A stretch of DNA of 64,000 nucleotides from Phycisphaerae bacterium (GTDB lineage: Bacteria > Planctomycetota > Phycisphaerae > UBA1845), in contig JAJDDX010000500.1 of NCBI GenBank assembly GCA_029260055.1, forward strand, positions 1 to 64,000, in the 5' to 3' direction. Numbering within the stretch: the stretch's first letter is position 1; every line of letters begins with the position of its first letter. The translations under genes were made by a program, and so were the position numbers. Positions 54,641 to 62,465 of the stretch are shown piece by piece. Below the pieces are notes generated by a model. That model had not been told where the DNA came from, did no database searches, and worked only from the letters and a program-made list of their open reading frames with translations.

Positions 54641-56000
54641 CGACCCAAACCCTTCCTGCCTGCGGGTTGAGCGTCAGGGTGGTGCCCTCAGGGAAACGAC
54701 GCACCGCGTCAGGAACTCGCATGATGGTCCAGCCGAACTCGCGCCCGAGAGTCGATAGGTGGGCCAGTTCCCCGCCGACCTCGGCGACGATGGCGCGGAC
54801 CCCAGGGGCCATGGCCTGCTCGGCGTACTCGGGGCTGAGGTTGGGGAGCACGAGGATCGCTTCGCCGACCTTGCCCTTCGTCATGCCGCAGTCAACAAGC
54901 ACGTGGACCTCGAAGTTTCCCACCTCATCCTGGATGAGCGACGCCTCCCGGTAGGCCGCCAGGGAAACCGGGCTGACGGTGCCGTAGTCCTTCTGTAGGT
55001 CGAGCCCGGCGCCGAGCATCCAGTCGGTGTGGTGCGGGTTGTCGAGCTGGAGCTTCATGCCGACCGGCGCGACCGTCTCCCACTCGGGGGACAGGTGCCT
55101 GAGGCTGGTCCGGTCGAGCGCCCAGCAGACGAAGGGGGCTCTCGGGACGGTGATCGTCCGCTCGGGCGTGGGGTCCTTGAACTCGGTGCCCTCGGTCGCA
55201 GGTATATGCAGCTCGAAGGTGTCGTCCCCTGCCTGCTCGCGCACTTTCTTGCCGATCTCGGCAAGGCAGACCTTGCGTTTGGACTCCCGCTCGTCCTCCC
55301 CCGCCCTCCTGGCGGCTCTCTCCGCTTGGTCGGCCTCGGCATCGAGTTCGTCGGAGCGTGCCCTCAGGGAACGCACGACGCCCTCCGCGGCCTCCTTCCA
55401 CGACGACTCTGCGCCGCGGATCTCGACCCTCCGGCCGCGCTGCTCCATGTCCTTCATGGCCGCCTCGACGTCCGGCAACTCCTTCCACCAGAAGGGGAAC
55501 TCGCCACAGGGCTCGAAGATGACCCACTTCCTGTCCACCTCGTGGACGATTTCGTTTTGACGGATGAACCACTCCGCCGCTCGCTTCGCCCACGCGCGAC
55601 GATGACGATTGACGATGCCCGTAATGTTTCGGCCACCGAGCACTTCCCCCGCGTACTTGGCCGACTCTTGGTTCAGTTGGGTCTGGGCGATTGGCCGGTA
55701 CCAGGTGCCGTTGATGCGGATGCGGCCGGCGTAGATGTAGTGCAGGTCCCGCAGGTAGCGGATGAGGTCCTCGTCCTCAGAATCCTCGTCCACCAGCTCC
55801 AGGTTGTTGGTGCCCACGAGCTTCATGGTGCCGTCCAGAATGGCCCGTGCAGCCGTCTCCGCGCCCTCCCCGACGAGCGAGTTCGCGATGAGTCTCCATG
55901 CCTTGCCGGGCTCCTCGCCGAGCATGATGTTCCGAGCCGTGTCGGTGACGCACTCCCCCGTGATGGAGAAGTGGACCATCTCTGTCGCTGCCTGGGTCAT
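54630..56000 (-). CDS. PEP-utilising-enzyme swivel-domain protein
   Basis: 456 residues from the ATG at 56000. The last 90 residues match the phosphohistidine swivel domain of PEP synthase, pyruvate phosphate dikinase and rifampicin phosphotransferase: AIVAEVGGELAHLSTLGREFG with His414. The N-terminal 360 residues show no ATP-grasp or PEP-barrel motif I can recognise and include a coiled coil at about 215-245. A swivel domain without its usual partners suggests a new phosphotransfer use or a partner protein. Confidence 0.7.
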   Translation of the reverse strand: MTQAATEMVHFSITGECVTDTARNIMLGEEPGKAWRLIANSLVGEGAETAARAILDGTMKLVGTNNLELVDEDSEDEDLIRYLRDLHYIYAGRIRINGTWYRPIAQTQLNQESAKYAGEVLGGRNITGIVNRHRRAWAKRAAEWFIRQNEIVHEVDRKWVIFEPCGEFPFWWKELPDVEAAMKDMEQRGRRVEIRGAESSWKEAAEGVVRSLRARSDELDAEADQAERAARRAGEDERESKRKVCLAEIGKKVREQAGDDTFELHIPATEGTEFKDPTPERTITVPRAPFVCWALDRTSLRHLSPEWETVAPVGMKLQLDNPHHTDWMLGAGLDLQKDYGTVSPVSLAAYREASLIQDEVGNFEVHVLVDCGMTKGKVGEAILVLPNLSPEYAEQAMAPGVRAIVAEVGGELAHLSTLGREFGWTIMRVPDAVRRFPEGTTLTLNPQAGRVWVDGE

Positions 56001-56182
56001 GAGGTCTCCTCGGTATCTGCGTCCAGCTCGGACAGGTCGCACCAGATGTTGATGTTATGCATCTCGTTGACGACCCTCGCGGCGTTGCCCATCGCGCACG
56101 CGACCACACACCGGAGTTTCGGTTGCCCCTTCTTCACGGGAGCCAGGACAATCTGCCCGTCGTTGACGTAGGCGAGGCTCAT
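55997..56182 (-). CDS. Small hypothetical protein
   Basis: 61 residues, beta then helix, acidic end. ATGA-coupled on both sides. Not recognised. Confidence 0.6.
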   Translation of the reverse strand: MSLAYVNDGQIVLAPVKKGQPKLRCVVACAMGNAARVVNEMHNINIWCDLSELDADTEETS

Positions 56183-56598
56183 GAGCGGCTCACCCTCTTG
56201 AAGTGGTCGATAGCGTCCGCGAGGTTGTCGAGGGACCGCACGACGTCACGGAGGGCCGTCCAGGCGTCCTCGGTCATCGAGCCGTCTGCGTCCCCAAGGG
56301 GCGCGCTGTTCTGGGCCTCACCGAGGATATCTCGGAGCTTGGCCATGAGGTCTCGGGTCTTCGCTGTCCGCAGGGGGCTGACGAGGTTCCTGGCCCGTTC
56401 GAGCTGCGTCGCCTCCCGGGTGCTCCCGAACTCCTCCTGGAGCTTCAGCAGGCTCGCCTTGTCGCCGTGCTCGCGCTTCCAGACCTCGAACGCCTGGCGC
56501 GCCAGGCGCGTGGTCAAATCGAGCCCTGCAATGAGCCTATGCGCGTCGCGTTCATCGTCGAACCCCGCCTCCTGGTAGGTCCTGTCCAGCACAGTCAT
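56179..56598 (-). CDS. Helical hypothetical protein
   Basis: 139 residues, all-helical, charged. ATGA-coupled. Not recognised. Confidence 0.6.
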   Translation of the reverse strand: MTVLDRTYQEAGFDDERDAHRLIAGLDLTTRLARQAFEVWKREHGDKASLLKLQEEFGSTREATQLERARNLVSPLRTAKTRDLMAKLRDILGEAQNSAPLGDADGSMTEDAWTALRDVVRSLDNLADAIDHFKRVSRS

Positions 56599-57032
56599 CG
56601 CTGCTCCTTGTCGGTGACGTTCTTGACGGTATTGAGGACATAAACCCCTCGCTTCTTTTGGGAGATGATCCCGTCGATGACGAGTTTCCTCAGGGCAATG
56701 TCCACGCCATTGGAGTAGTCGTCGAATACCCTTTTCAGATCTCGTGGCCGAACATCTTGGTCAGGGTGATCCTTGAACCACCCCCAAACCCGATCCCGTT
56801 TCGTGACATGCACCTGAGGCTCGGGATCGGGATCGGGATCGTTACCCTCGTAGTCCATCGACACGTACTTCACCTGCCGGATGGCTTTGCACAAAAGACG
56901 GTGCTCCAACCGAATGCGCGTCCTTGCTTCCTCCATCTCATCCGGAGGAAGGGTTCCTGCCATGCCTTCCGCGGCACCTGAGTGCCGGTCAACGATCGCA
57001 AGCAATTCTTCCTGGGTCGCCGTGATTTTCAC
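56595..57032 (-). CDS. Probable winged-helix protein
   Basis: 145 residues. C-terminal 65 residues (VWGWFKDHPDQDVRPRDLKRV, then ALRKLVIDGIISQ and RGVYVLN) look like a winged helix-turn-helix. N-terminal half helical with a DPDPDPEP linker. Possible DNA binding. Confidence 0.6.
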   Translation of the reverse strand: MKITATQEELLAIVDRHSGAAEGMAGTLPPDEMEEARTRIRLEHRLLCKAIRQVKYVSMDYEGNDPDPDPEPQVHVTKRDRVWGWFKDHPDQDVRPRDLKRVFDDYSNGVDIALRKLVIDGIISQKKRGVYVLNTVKNVTDKEQR

Positions 57033-57646
57033 GGCTTCCCCGCTCTCATCACGAGCACGACGGTGCGAACTCCGGGCTCGACGAAGGCGTTCTTAGGGAG
57101 GTCGATGGTGTAACCCTCGTGCTCCTTGAACCACTCTCGAAACTCGTGGTGGCGGCGGTCCATGCAGAGGTCGACGCTCTTGGGAAGCACCGAAACGAGG
57201 CGCCCATCACCAGGGTTCAAGAGCGCATACGCAATCCGCACGTGGTCCATGTGGTCCTTGCCGTTCTCACGGACGAAGGGCGGGCTCATGACGACGCTGT
57301 CAACCAACGAGCCCTGGTCGACACCCTCGACGAGAAAATCGCCCTCGTAGACCGTGACCATTCCCCGAAACCTGTTGTCGGGGAAACGCTGCCGAAGGGC
57401 CTCTGCGTATCCTGGCTCCCGCTCGACTGCCAAGACCGAGGTATCCGGTGTGCAAGAAGGATCGAGGATAGCAGCGACGAGGTTTCCACGGCCCGCTGAA
57501 GGCTCCAAAACCACCTGTCCGTGCTGGAGGTTGGCCAGTTTGACGAGCTGGCATGCGACCGCCATCGGCGTGTCCCTCTTGTCCCACTTCTCCCTGATGG
57601 CGCTCAGCGCCGCCCCGTTCGCCTCGTTACTGATCTTCGTCGTCAT
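57029..57646 (-). CDS. SAM-dependent DNA or RNA methyltransferase
   Basis: 205 residues. VVLEPSAGRGNL (46-56) is the SAM-binding motif I and VVMSPPF (118-124) the catalytic motif IV of N6-adenine-type enzymes (NPPY/SPPF class). No target-recognition domain is obvious, so specificity is unknown. First gene after the promoter at 57668-57696. Could protect phage DNA or modify RNA. Confidence 0.8.
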   Translation of the reverse strand: MTTKISNEANGAALSAIREKWDKRDTPMAVACQLVKLANLQHGQVVLEPSAGRGNLVAAILDPSCTPDTSVLAVEREPGYAEALRQRFPDNRFRGMVTVYEGDFLVEGVDQGSLVDSVVMSPPFVRENGKDHMDHVRIAYALLNPGDGRLVSVLPKSVDLCMDRRHHEFREWFKEHEGYTIDLPKNAFVEPGVRTVVLVMRAGKP

Positions 57647-57667
57647 GAGTCGTCCCTTCCACTGACC

Positions 57668-57696
57668 ATACTGAGGCCATAACAAGGCTCAGTCAA
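57668..57696 (-). promoter_or_regulatory. Promoter, TTGACT / 17 / CAGTAT
   Basis: Differs from the promoter at 1769-1797 by only two bases over the whole 29-base stretch. Downstream GGAAGGGAC is also shared. Confidence 0.65.
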
Positions 57697-57718
57697 CAGG
57701 AATCGACGCCGACGTTTC

Positions 57719-57746
57719 CTAACACCTGCCGCCTGGCAGTTGTTAG
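57719..57746. terminator. 28-bp hairpin, copy 2 (possible terminator)
   Basis: Identical to 47067-47094. Overlaps the stop codon of the gene at 57743 and precedes a TTGACT promoter by about 22 bases. Confidence 0.5.
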
Positions 57747-57934
57747 GTGAGCCCAGGGACCCACTTCTCCAGGTTCTCGAAGGCAATCCGCATCGCCTGT
57801 TTGCAGCCCTCGCAGTCGATCAGCTCGGGCTTGTTGGACACGTGGTCGTCGCCGCACTCCGCCGCCGGCTTGCCGCAGTAGGTGAAGAGCCCAGAACTGA
57901 TGGGCCAGGGCGTAAGTAGGACGTGAGTGGTCAT
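57743..57934 (-). CDS. Small zinc-motif protein
   Basis: 63 residues from the ATG at 57934. CEGCKQAMRIAFE near the end and two earlier Cys (YCGK, ECGD) suggest one zinc. CKQ(T/A)MRIAF also occurs in the protein at 40725. Stand-alone gene between two promoters. Confidence 0.6.
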   Translation of the reverse strand: MTTHVLLTPWPISSGLFTYCGKPAAECGDDHVSNKPELIDCEGCKQAMRIAFENLEKWVPGLT

Positions 57935-58038
57935 CTGGCGATCACCTTCGATTGAATGATTACAGGCACTTGACCCCAAAAGGAGCCTACTGGGCGATCA
58001 TCCCCAGACGGTGACATCGCGCCGCATCACCCTGTCGC

Positions 58039-58066
58039 ATCTTATGCGATGAGGCGAGTTAGTCAA
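58039..58066 (-). promoter_or_regulatory. Promoter, TTGACT / 16 / TAAGAT
   Basis: The TAA stop of the large gene at 58059 overlaps the -35. Twin of the promoter at 47028. Confidence 0.6.
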
Positions 58067-60425
58067 ACCCCTCGTCGCGCTTCTTCCTCGCGGCCCTGAA
58101 GTCGTCGATGCTCCTCTGTCTAACCTCGGCAGGGCCCTCAGCGCCCTCCTGAGCCTCCGTGAGCGCTCGGACCTCCTCTCCGGTGTGGTGGAAGGTGTAG
58201 AGCCCGTAAGGGGCACCCTGGGTGGCCTGCGGGTCCATCTTGGCCACACCCCAGATGGCTGAGCAGCTCGGGCAGGTGTTAGACCAGGTCGTATCGTCCG
58301 CGACCTCGCCCACCTCGATGTCCTTCTCACCGCAGCTCGGGCACGGGGCCATGCGCTTCGTGGGGAAGCTCGACCCCTCGTTCAGCCCGAGCGGGTCGTA
58401 TCGGAGCTTCTGTTTGGTCCAGCGCTTCTTGGTCTCCTCGGTCGGCAGCGAGCCCTCCCGCCACACCACGGGGTGCTCACACATCTCGGTCGCCCTCGCG
58501 ATGGCCTCCTCGCGCGTGGTCTCGTGCCCGCCCTGGGTGACTCGCATGTTCGCGGGGTAGTCCCGGATGCACCAGTGCCACCCAAGCGCGTCGCTCACCT
58601 CGTTCACACTCGTGAGCATGAGGTCGTCGAACCACCCGCTGTCCGAGTAGCACTCCGGCCCGTAGACGTAGGGCTCGACGGCCGCGATGACGAGCCAGAA
58701 CACGGTCGCGCAGCAGGCGTACCCATCGTCATCCCCATGGCCCCGGTCCTCGGTCCAGTTCGGGTCGGTCGAGACCGAGCACGGCAGGTGCGACTGTACC
58801 CCCATCAAACTCGTGCTCTTCGGATTGGGCCGATCCGGGTACCAGGCGTCCCGCTCGGTCTGCGTGTACAGGCCCCAGAAGGGCAGGACGGTCCCCTGAG
58901 GGTGCAGCCGGCACTCGTGGGCCTCTGGGTCGATGGTGATAACGGACGGCTCCCACCCGCCCCTTGGACCTGCCTCCGCCACGAAGATGTGCCCCACAAT
59001 CTCCACCGAATCGGTCAGCCCCAGTTTGCGATCCCGCCCGTCGACCCAGTTTCGGTCCCCCGCATGGAAGTCCACGTCCACGAACCCCCCCGCCTCCGGC
59101 CGCCCGACATCCTCCTCTGGGTCCGGTGGTGGTGCCTCCTCACCGCACGAGCAGGTCCCGTCCTTCCACAGGTGTGCGTGATGATCGCCTTCGTGGCCGT
59201 AAGGTCGGATGCAGCCGAGGTTGTAATCCGCCGTCTCATGATGCCTGACCACCGCCGCGCACGGCATCTCCGACACGTCAGGGATGATCATGCCTGCGTC
59301 GAGCCGCGGCCCGTCCCGGTCGATCGACGCCTCCAGCAGCTCATCGAGCTTCTCGCGCATCCTGGTCATGGCCTTGGCCCGGCTCGCATGCCGCGAACGC
59401 TCGGTAGCCTCGGTGACCGTGCCGGTCGACTTGTGGGTGATGCGGATGCCGGTCGAGTCCTTCGACACGTCGTCCCCCACGCGGAAGGGCTCCACCTCGA
59501 AGTCCCCCTCGCGGTACGGATCGGCCGTCACGTCGATGTAGTAGGCGTCCCGGTCGGGCACTCCGGGCTCGATGCGACCGGGGGCTAGGGCTTTGAGCAG
59601 CCGGCTGAACACCTCGGCCATGGACTCGGGCTCCTTGCCCTCCGCCTTCGCGACCTTGGTCTGGTTCTCCAGCATCGCGTCCATGGCCTTCGCCGATCTC
59701 ACGGCCTCCTCGAACGAGGGCCGGTTCACGGGCTGCCCCGAGAAGTCGACCCCGCTCGCGTCCGAGTCGGACCGTGGCCAGATGTCGGCGCTCCCGTCGG
59801 TCTGCTCGATGACGTGCAGGGTCTCCCCCACCCACTTGGTCCGCAGGTCTTTGGTCTTGGCCTCGTTGGCCTCAGCCAACACCTTGGTCGGGTTGTGCAT
59901 GTGCATGGCCGCGAGCTTCGCCAGCCTCTCCACGTTCACCCTCTCCATGCCCTCAGGCCCGTTCTTCTCCAGTTCAGCCTGCTGCTCAGCGGCCATCGCG
60001 GTCTTGTCCGAGGTCCCGTTCGGGGGTGCCTCCGCAATCTTCTCCGAGATGGTCGGGACATGACTTCCTCCCAGCGTCCTTGCGAAGACCTGGGTGAACC
60101 ACAGGCGAACCTCCCACGTGTCGAGGGCTGCCGGGTTCTCTTCGTCGGGGGCGAGGATGGCCTGGATGATCCAGAACTTGGTGTCGAACCCCTCCACCTG
60201 AAGCCGTTTACGGATGGCCTCTTCGATGTCGCCACGGATAATCCGAGCTATGAACCGGTCAGGGGTGTGAGGGCTGAAGGTCCACTCCTCCCACTTCCCC
60301 TCCAGGACGTCATTTTCGACCTCCGCTGCGAGACGCCCGAGCTTCTCCCACTCCCCTCGGTTGAGTGCTTTTGGGCTTCCGACCGTCCCCAAGCTCGGCA
60401 TTCTGACGCTCTGTAGTTTCAACAT
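58059..60425 (-). CDS. Large multi-domain protein with release-factor-like domain lacking GGQ
   Basis: 788 residues from the ATG at 60425. Residues about 315-360 (GDDVSKDSTGIRITHKSTG, then ERSRHASRAKAM) match the class-1 release factor / ArfB domain (GGQHVN...VRITH.PTG...RSQ..NRAKA). The catalytic GGQ is replaced, so peptide release is not expected. Other parts: helical N-terminus, Cys/His region around 394-436 and a C-terminal zinc ribbon (CPSC...CPSC, about 680-715). Ribosome or RNA binding is inferred. Longest gene in the window. Confidence 0.68.
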   Translation of the reverse strand: MLKLQSVRMPSLGTVGSPKALNRGEWEKLGRLAAEVENDVLEGKWEEWTFSPHTPDRFIARIIRGDIEEAIRKRLQVEGFDTKFWIIQAILAPDEENPAALDTWEVRLWFTQVFARTLGGSHVPTISEKIAEAPPNGTSDKTAMAAEQQAELEKNGPEGMERVNVERLAKLAAMHMHNPTKVLAEANEAKTKDLRTKWVGETLHVIEQTDGSADIWPRSDSDASGVDFSGQPVNRPSFEEAVRSAKAMDAMLENQTKVAKAEGKEPESMAEVFSRLLKALAPGRIEPGVPDRDAYYIDVTADPYREGDFEVEPFRVGDDVSKDSTGIRITHKSTGTVTEATERSRHASRAKAMTRMREKLDELLEASIDRDGPRLDAGMIIPDVSEMPCAAVVRHHETADYNLGCIRPYGHEGDHHAHLWKDGTCSCGEEAPPPDPEEDVGRPEAGGFVDVDFHAGDRNWVDGRDRKLGLTDSVEIVGHIFVAEAGPRGGWEPSVITIDPEAHECRLHPQGTVLPFWGLYTQTERDAWYPDRPNPKSTSLMGVQSHLPCSVSTDPNWTEDRGHGDDDGYACCATVFWLVIAAVEPYVYGPECYSDSGWFDDLMLTSVNEVSDALGWHWCIRDYPANMRVTQGGHETTREEAIARATEMCEHPVVWREGSLPTEETKKRWTKQKLRYDPLGLNEGSSFPTKRMAPCPSCGEKDIEVGEVADDTTWSNTCPSCSAIWGVAKMDPQATQGAPYGLYTFHHTGEEVRALTEAQEGAEGPAEVRQRSIDDFRAARKKRDEGFD

Positions 60426-60688
60426 TTCTTCTTCCCCTCGGTCTTGCGCTTGTGCTTCGCGGTGATGTGGTCCGAGAGCCCCTTCTGGGACACCTCCTTG
60501 CCGCACAGGGGGCAGGGGATGCGAGGGGTCTTCGGCTGGCTCGGTCTGTGCCAGTGGATGGGTGAGCCACCTGGGGTGAATAGGTCCATGATCTTCGTCA
60601 CTTTCCGGTTCTTCTCGTCCGTGTAGATTTCCCAGATCGCCGCGCAGTAGATCACCATGAGCAGTCCGACGATGTCCGGGACCGTCAC
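60419..60688 (-). CDS. Membrane-anchored C2H2 zinc-finger protein
   Basis: 89 residues. N-terminal membrane helix (IVGLLMVIYCAAIWEIY), then CPLCGKEVSQKGLSDHITAKH as a classical C2H2 finger and a Lys/Arg tail. Overlaps the large gene by 7 bases. Function unknown. Confidence 0.7.
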   Translation of the reverse strand: MTVPDIVGLLMVIYCAAIWEIYTDEKNRKVTKIMDLFTPGGSPIHWHRPSQPKTPRIPCPLCGKEVSQKGLSDHITAKHKRKTEGKKKC

Positions 60689-60723
60689 AGCCTGTGGTCA
60701 GCCTCTCGGGTGAATCGGCCCAT

Positions 60724-60918
60724 TTACTCCGGCTCCCCTTCCTTCGTCTCCACCCTGACCGTGTGCAGGTTCACAATGTCCCCGTGCGAGTCCTTGAACA
60801 GGAAGACGAGGCTGTCGTCGTTCAGGTCCAGGTAGCCGTCCTGGTGGTCTCGGACCCACTCGATGACGGCCTCCCTCAGCTCGTTGGGTCCCAGCTCGTA
60901 CTGCTCGGTCTTCCTCAT
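60724..60918 (-). CDS. Small hypothetical protein
   Basis: 64 residues from the ATG at 60918. Acidic, with beta strands (SLVFLFKDSHG). Not recognised. Confidence 0.6.
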   Translation of the reverse strand: MRKTEQYELGPNELREAVIEWVRDHQDGYLDLNDDSLVFLFKDSHGDIVNLHTVRVETKEGEPE

Positions 60919-60967
60919 GTCGGATCCTCGATAGGGCACGGGGGTCAGCTCTTGGGGACGTGGAAGG

Positions 60968-61336
60968 TCATGTTGATGTGGTCGACCGATCGCTGAGCTG
61001 AGGGCTGACGTTGACCGTGAGCCTTCTCGGCTGAAGGGGCGGGATGACGACGACGCGCACGGCCTCGTCCCCGTATTCGTCCCTGATGAGGTGGGCGGCC
61101 TGGGGGGTACAGCCCTTGCTCGCGTAGTAGATCTCCCCGCAGACCCTCCCATCCTCTCCGACCGGCGCGAGGCGGTTGAGCATGACGGGCACGTAGACCT
61201 TCCCGTCGGGTCCCTTGGTCAAGGGGTACTCGTGTCCGCACCCCACGCACTCCACCCAGAAGATGGGCTCGGGGTTGCCGTCGTCGTCGAGGATGGGTCC
61301 GCGGCTCTCACGGTAGAGGTTGTGGCTGTAGGTCAT
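60968..61336 (-). CDS. Hypothetical zinc-motif protein
   Basis: 122 residues from the ATG at 61336 (TGATG overlap). CVGCG near residue 30 and two later Cys (VCGE, GCTP) form a probable zinc site. C-terminus Ser/Thr-rich. Not recognised. Confidence 0.62.
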   Translation of the reverse strand: MTYSHNLYRESRGPILDDDGNPEPIFWVECVGCGHEYPLTKGPDGKVYVPVMLNRLAPVGEDGRVCGEIYYASKGCTPQAAHLIRDEYGDEAVRVVVIPPLQPRRLTVNVSPQLSDRSTTST

Positions 61337-62154
61337 CAGGGCTCCTCGTGTGCAGACGTCTGCACCTCGCCCGGCCAGGGCTTCGTGCCGTGCCGGTCCC
61401 AGAACTGCTCGGCCGTCATCTCTGGCACATGCCCTGCCCACTGCTGGAACCCGGGGTCGTACTTCGGCCTGAGCTTCAGGAAGGTTTCGACCTCGAAGAC
61501 GGGGATCCCCATCGAGTGAGCCCATTCGGCCTCCATGTCCGCGCCGACCGAGTCCCCCTCTCGCCTCACGATGGCTCCGCAGCACATGAGCCAGTGCTTG
61601 TTGAGCCTGAGCCAGTGGTTCCGATCGTGAGGGGCCACGAGGTCCCAGAACGTGAAAAGGTGTGGGATGAAGGGGATGTAGCCGGCCTCGACGACCCGAT
61701 CGGCGTCGAGAAGGATGGCGCGGACGTTCCTCTGCTGCTCTCCCCCCGAGCCCATGAGCGGCCCGGCCATGAAGACCCGGTTGCTCGTGAGCACGACCTC
61801 GTCGGACCGCTTCACGTGGCCAGGCTTCGGCGGGGGCCAGCCCTTGAAGACCCGGTCGGGCAGCGACCCGCTCTCGGGCCAGAAGAAGCCGACGTAGTCC
61901 CCAAGGGCGTACCCCGCGTCGGTCATCGCCTGAGGGGTCTTGCCGACCCTTGTATCGTTCTGGCACCTCAGGTTCGAGCAGACGATGTAGTCCCGCGTGA
62001 ACTGGCCCCCCGTCAGGATGGTCCAGCGCTCGCCCTGGTTGGGGTGCCCCTTGGTCTTGTGGTGGGCCTCCATCCACTCGCGCCAAGTGCAGGGGTCCTC
62101 GACCTCGACGCTCTTCGAGCAGGCGTCACAGACGATGGTGACGGACTCGCTCAT
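61336..62154 (-). CDS. Zinc-motif plus DUF4406/deoxyribosyltransferase-like protein
   Basis: 272 residues. N-terminal CDAC with CSNLRC is a zinc pair. Residues about 128-230 match the nucleoside 2-deoxyribosyltransferase-like fold (DUF4406/DUF1937): RVFMAGPLMGSGG, AGYIPFIPHLFTFW, a GADMEAEWA helix and GIPVFEVE. Members cleave or transfer nucleoside bases, or bind nucleotides. The palindrome encodes VQTSA near the C-terminus. Confidence 0.75.
   Translation of the reverse strand: MSESVTIVCDACSKSVEVEDPCTWREWMEAHHKTKGHPNQGERWTILTGGQFTRDYIVCSNLRCQNDTRVGKTPQAMTDAGYALGDYVGFFWPESGSLPDRVFKGWPPPKPGHVKRSDEVVLTSNRVFMAGPLMGSGGEQQRNVRAILLDADRVVEAGYIPFIPHLFTFWDLVAPHDRNHWLRLNKHWLMCCGAIVRREGDSVGADMEAEWAHSMGIPVFEVETFLKLRPKYDPGFQQWAGHVPEMTAEQFWDRHGTKPWPGEVQTSAHEEP
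61350..61365. repeat. 16-bp palindrome, copy 7
   Basis: Perfect GTGCAGACGTCTGCAC at the 3' end of the DUF4406-like gene, read as V-Q-T-S-A. Confidence 0.95.
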
Positions 62155-62465
62155 GACCCCTCGTTCTTCGTGCGAACGATCTCACTGGAGAGCACGTACT
62201 CGAAGACACACACCTGGTCTTCGGTACTCACGTACCTGCTGTACTTCTCCTTCAGGCCCGCCACAGCGCTCAAAAGCTCTTCTTGCATGGCGGCGGCTAG
62301 CGACCGCTGACCGGGCCCCACCTTTCCCGACCTAAACAGCTCGGCAACCTCGTCCTCTGACGCCATCGGTGCCAGTGCCGCAACCGAAGACGTCGCCTTC
62401 TGATCTTGCGCCCGCTCTCGTGCTTGCTTCAGCAGGTTCTTCCTACCCTTCACTTCTTCCACCAT
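62151..62465 (-). CDS. Hypothetical helical protein
   Basis: 104 residues from the ATG at 62465. Basic N-terminal helix then acidic helices. ATGA-coupled to the downstream gene. Not recognised. Confidence 0.6.
   Translation of the reverse strand: MVEEVKGRKNLLKQARERAQDQKATSSVAALAPMASEDEVAELFRSGKVGPGQRSLAAAMQEELLSAVAGLKEKYSRYVSTEDQVCVFEYVLSSEIVRTKNEGS

Noticed and set aside
59310-59500. Functional peptide-chain release factor
   Set aside because: The GGQ tripeptide is missing and the domain sits inside a much longer unrelated protein.
6864-61365. CRISPR or interspersed mobile repeat as explanation of the 16-bp palindromes
   Set aside because: Spacing is irregular (4 to 21 kb), the unit is only 16 bp and flanks are unrelated.
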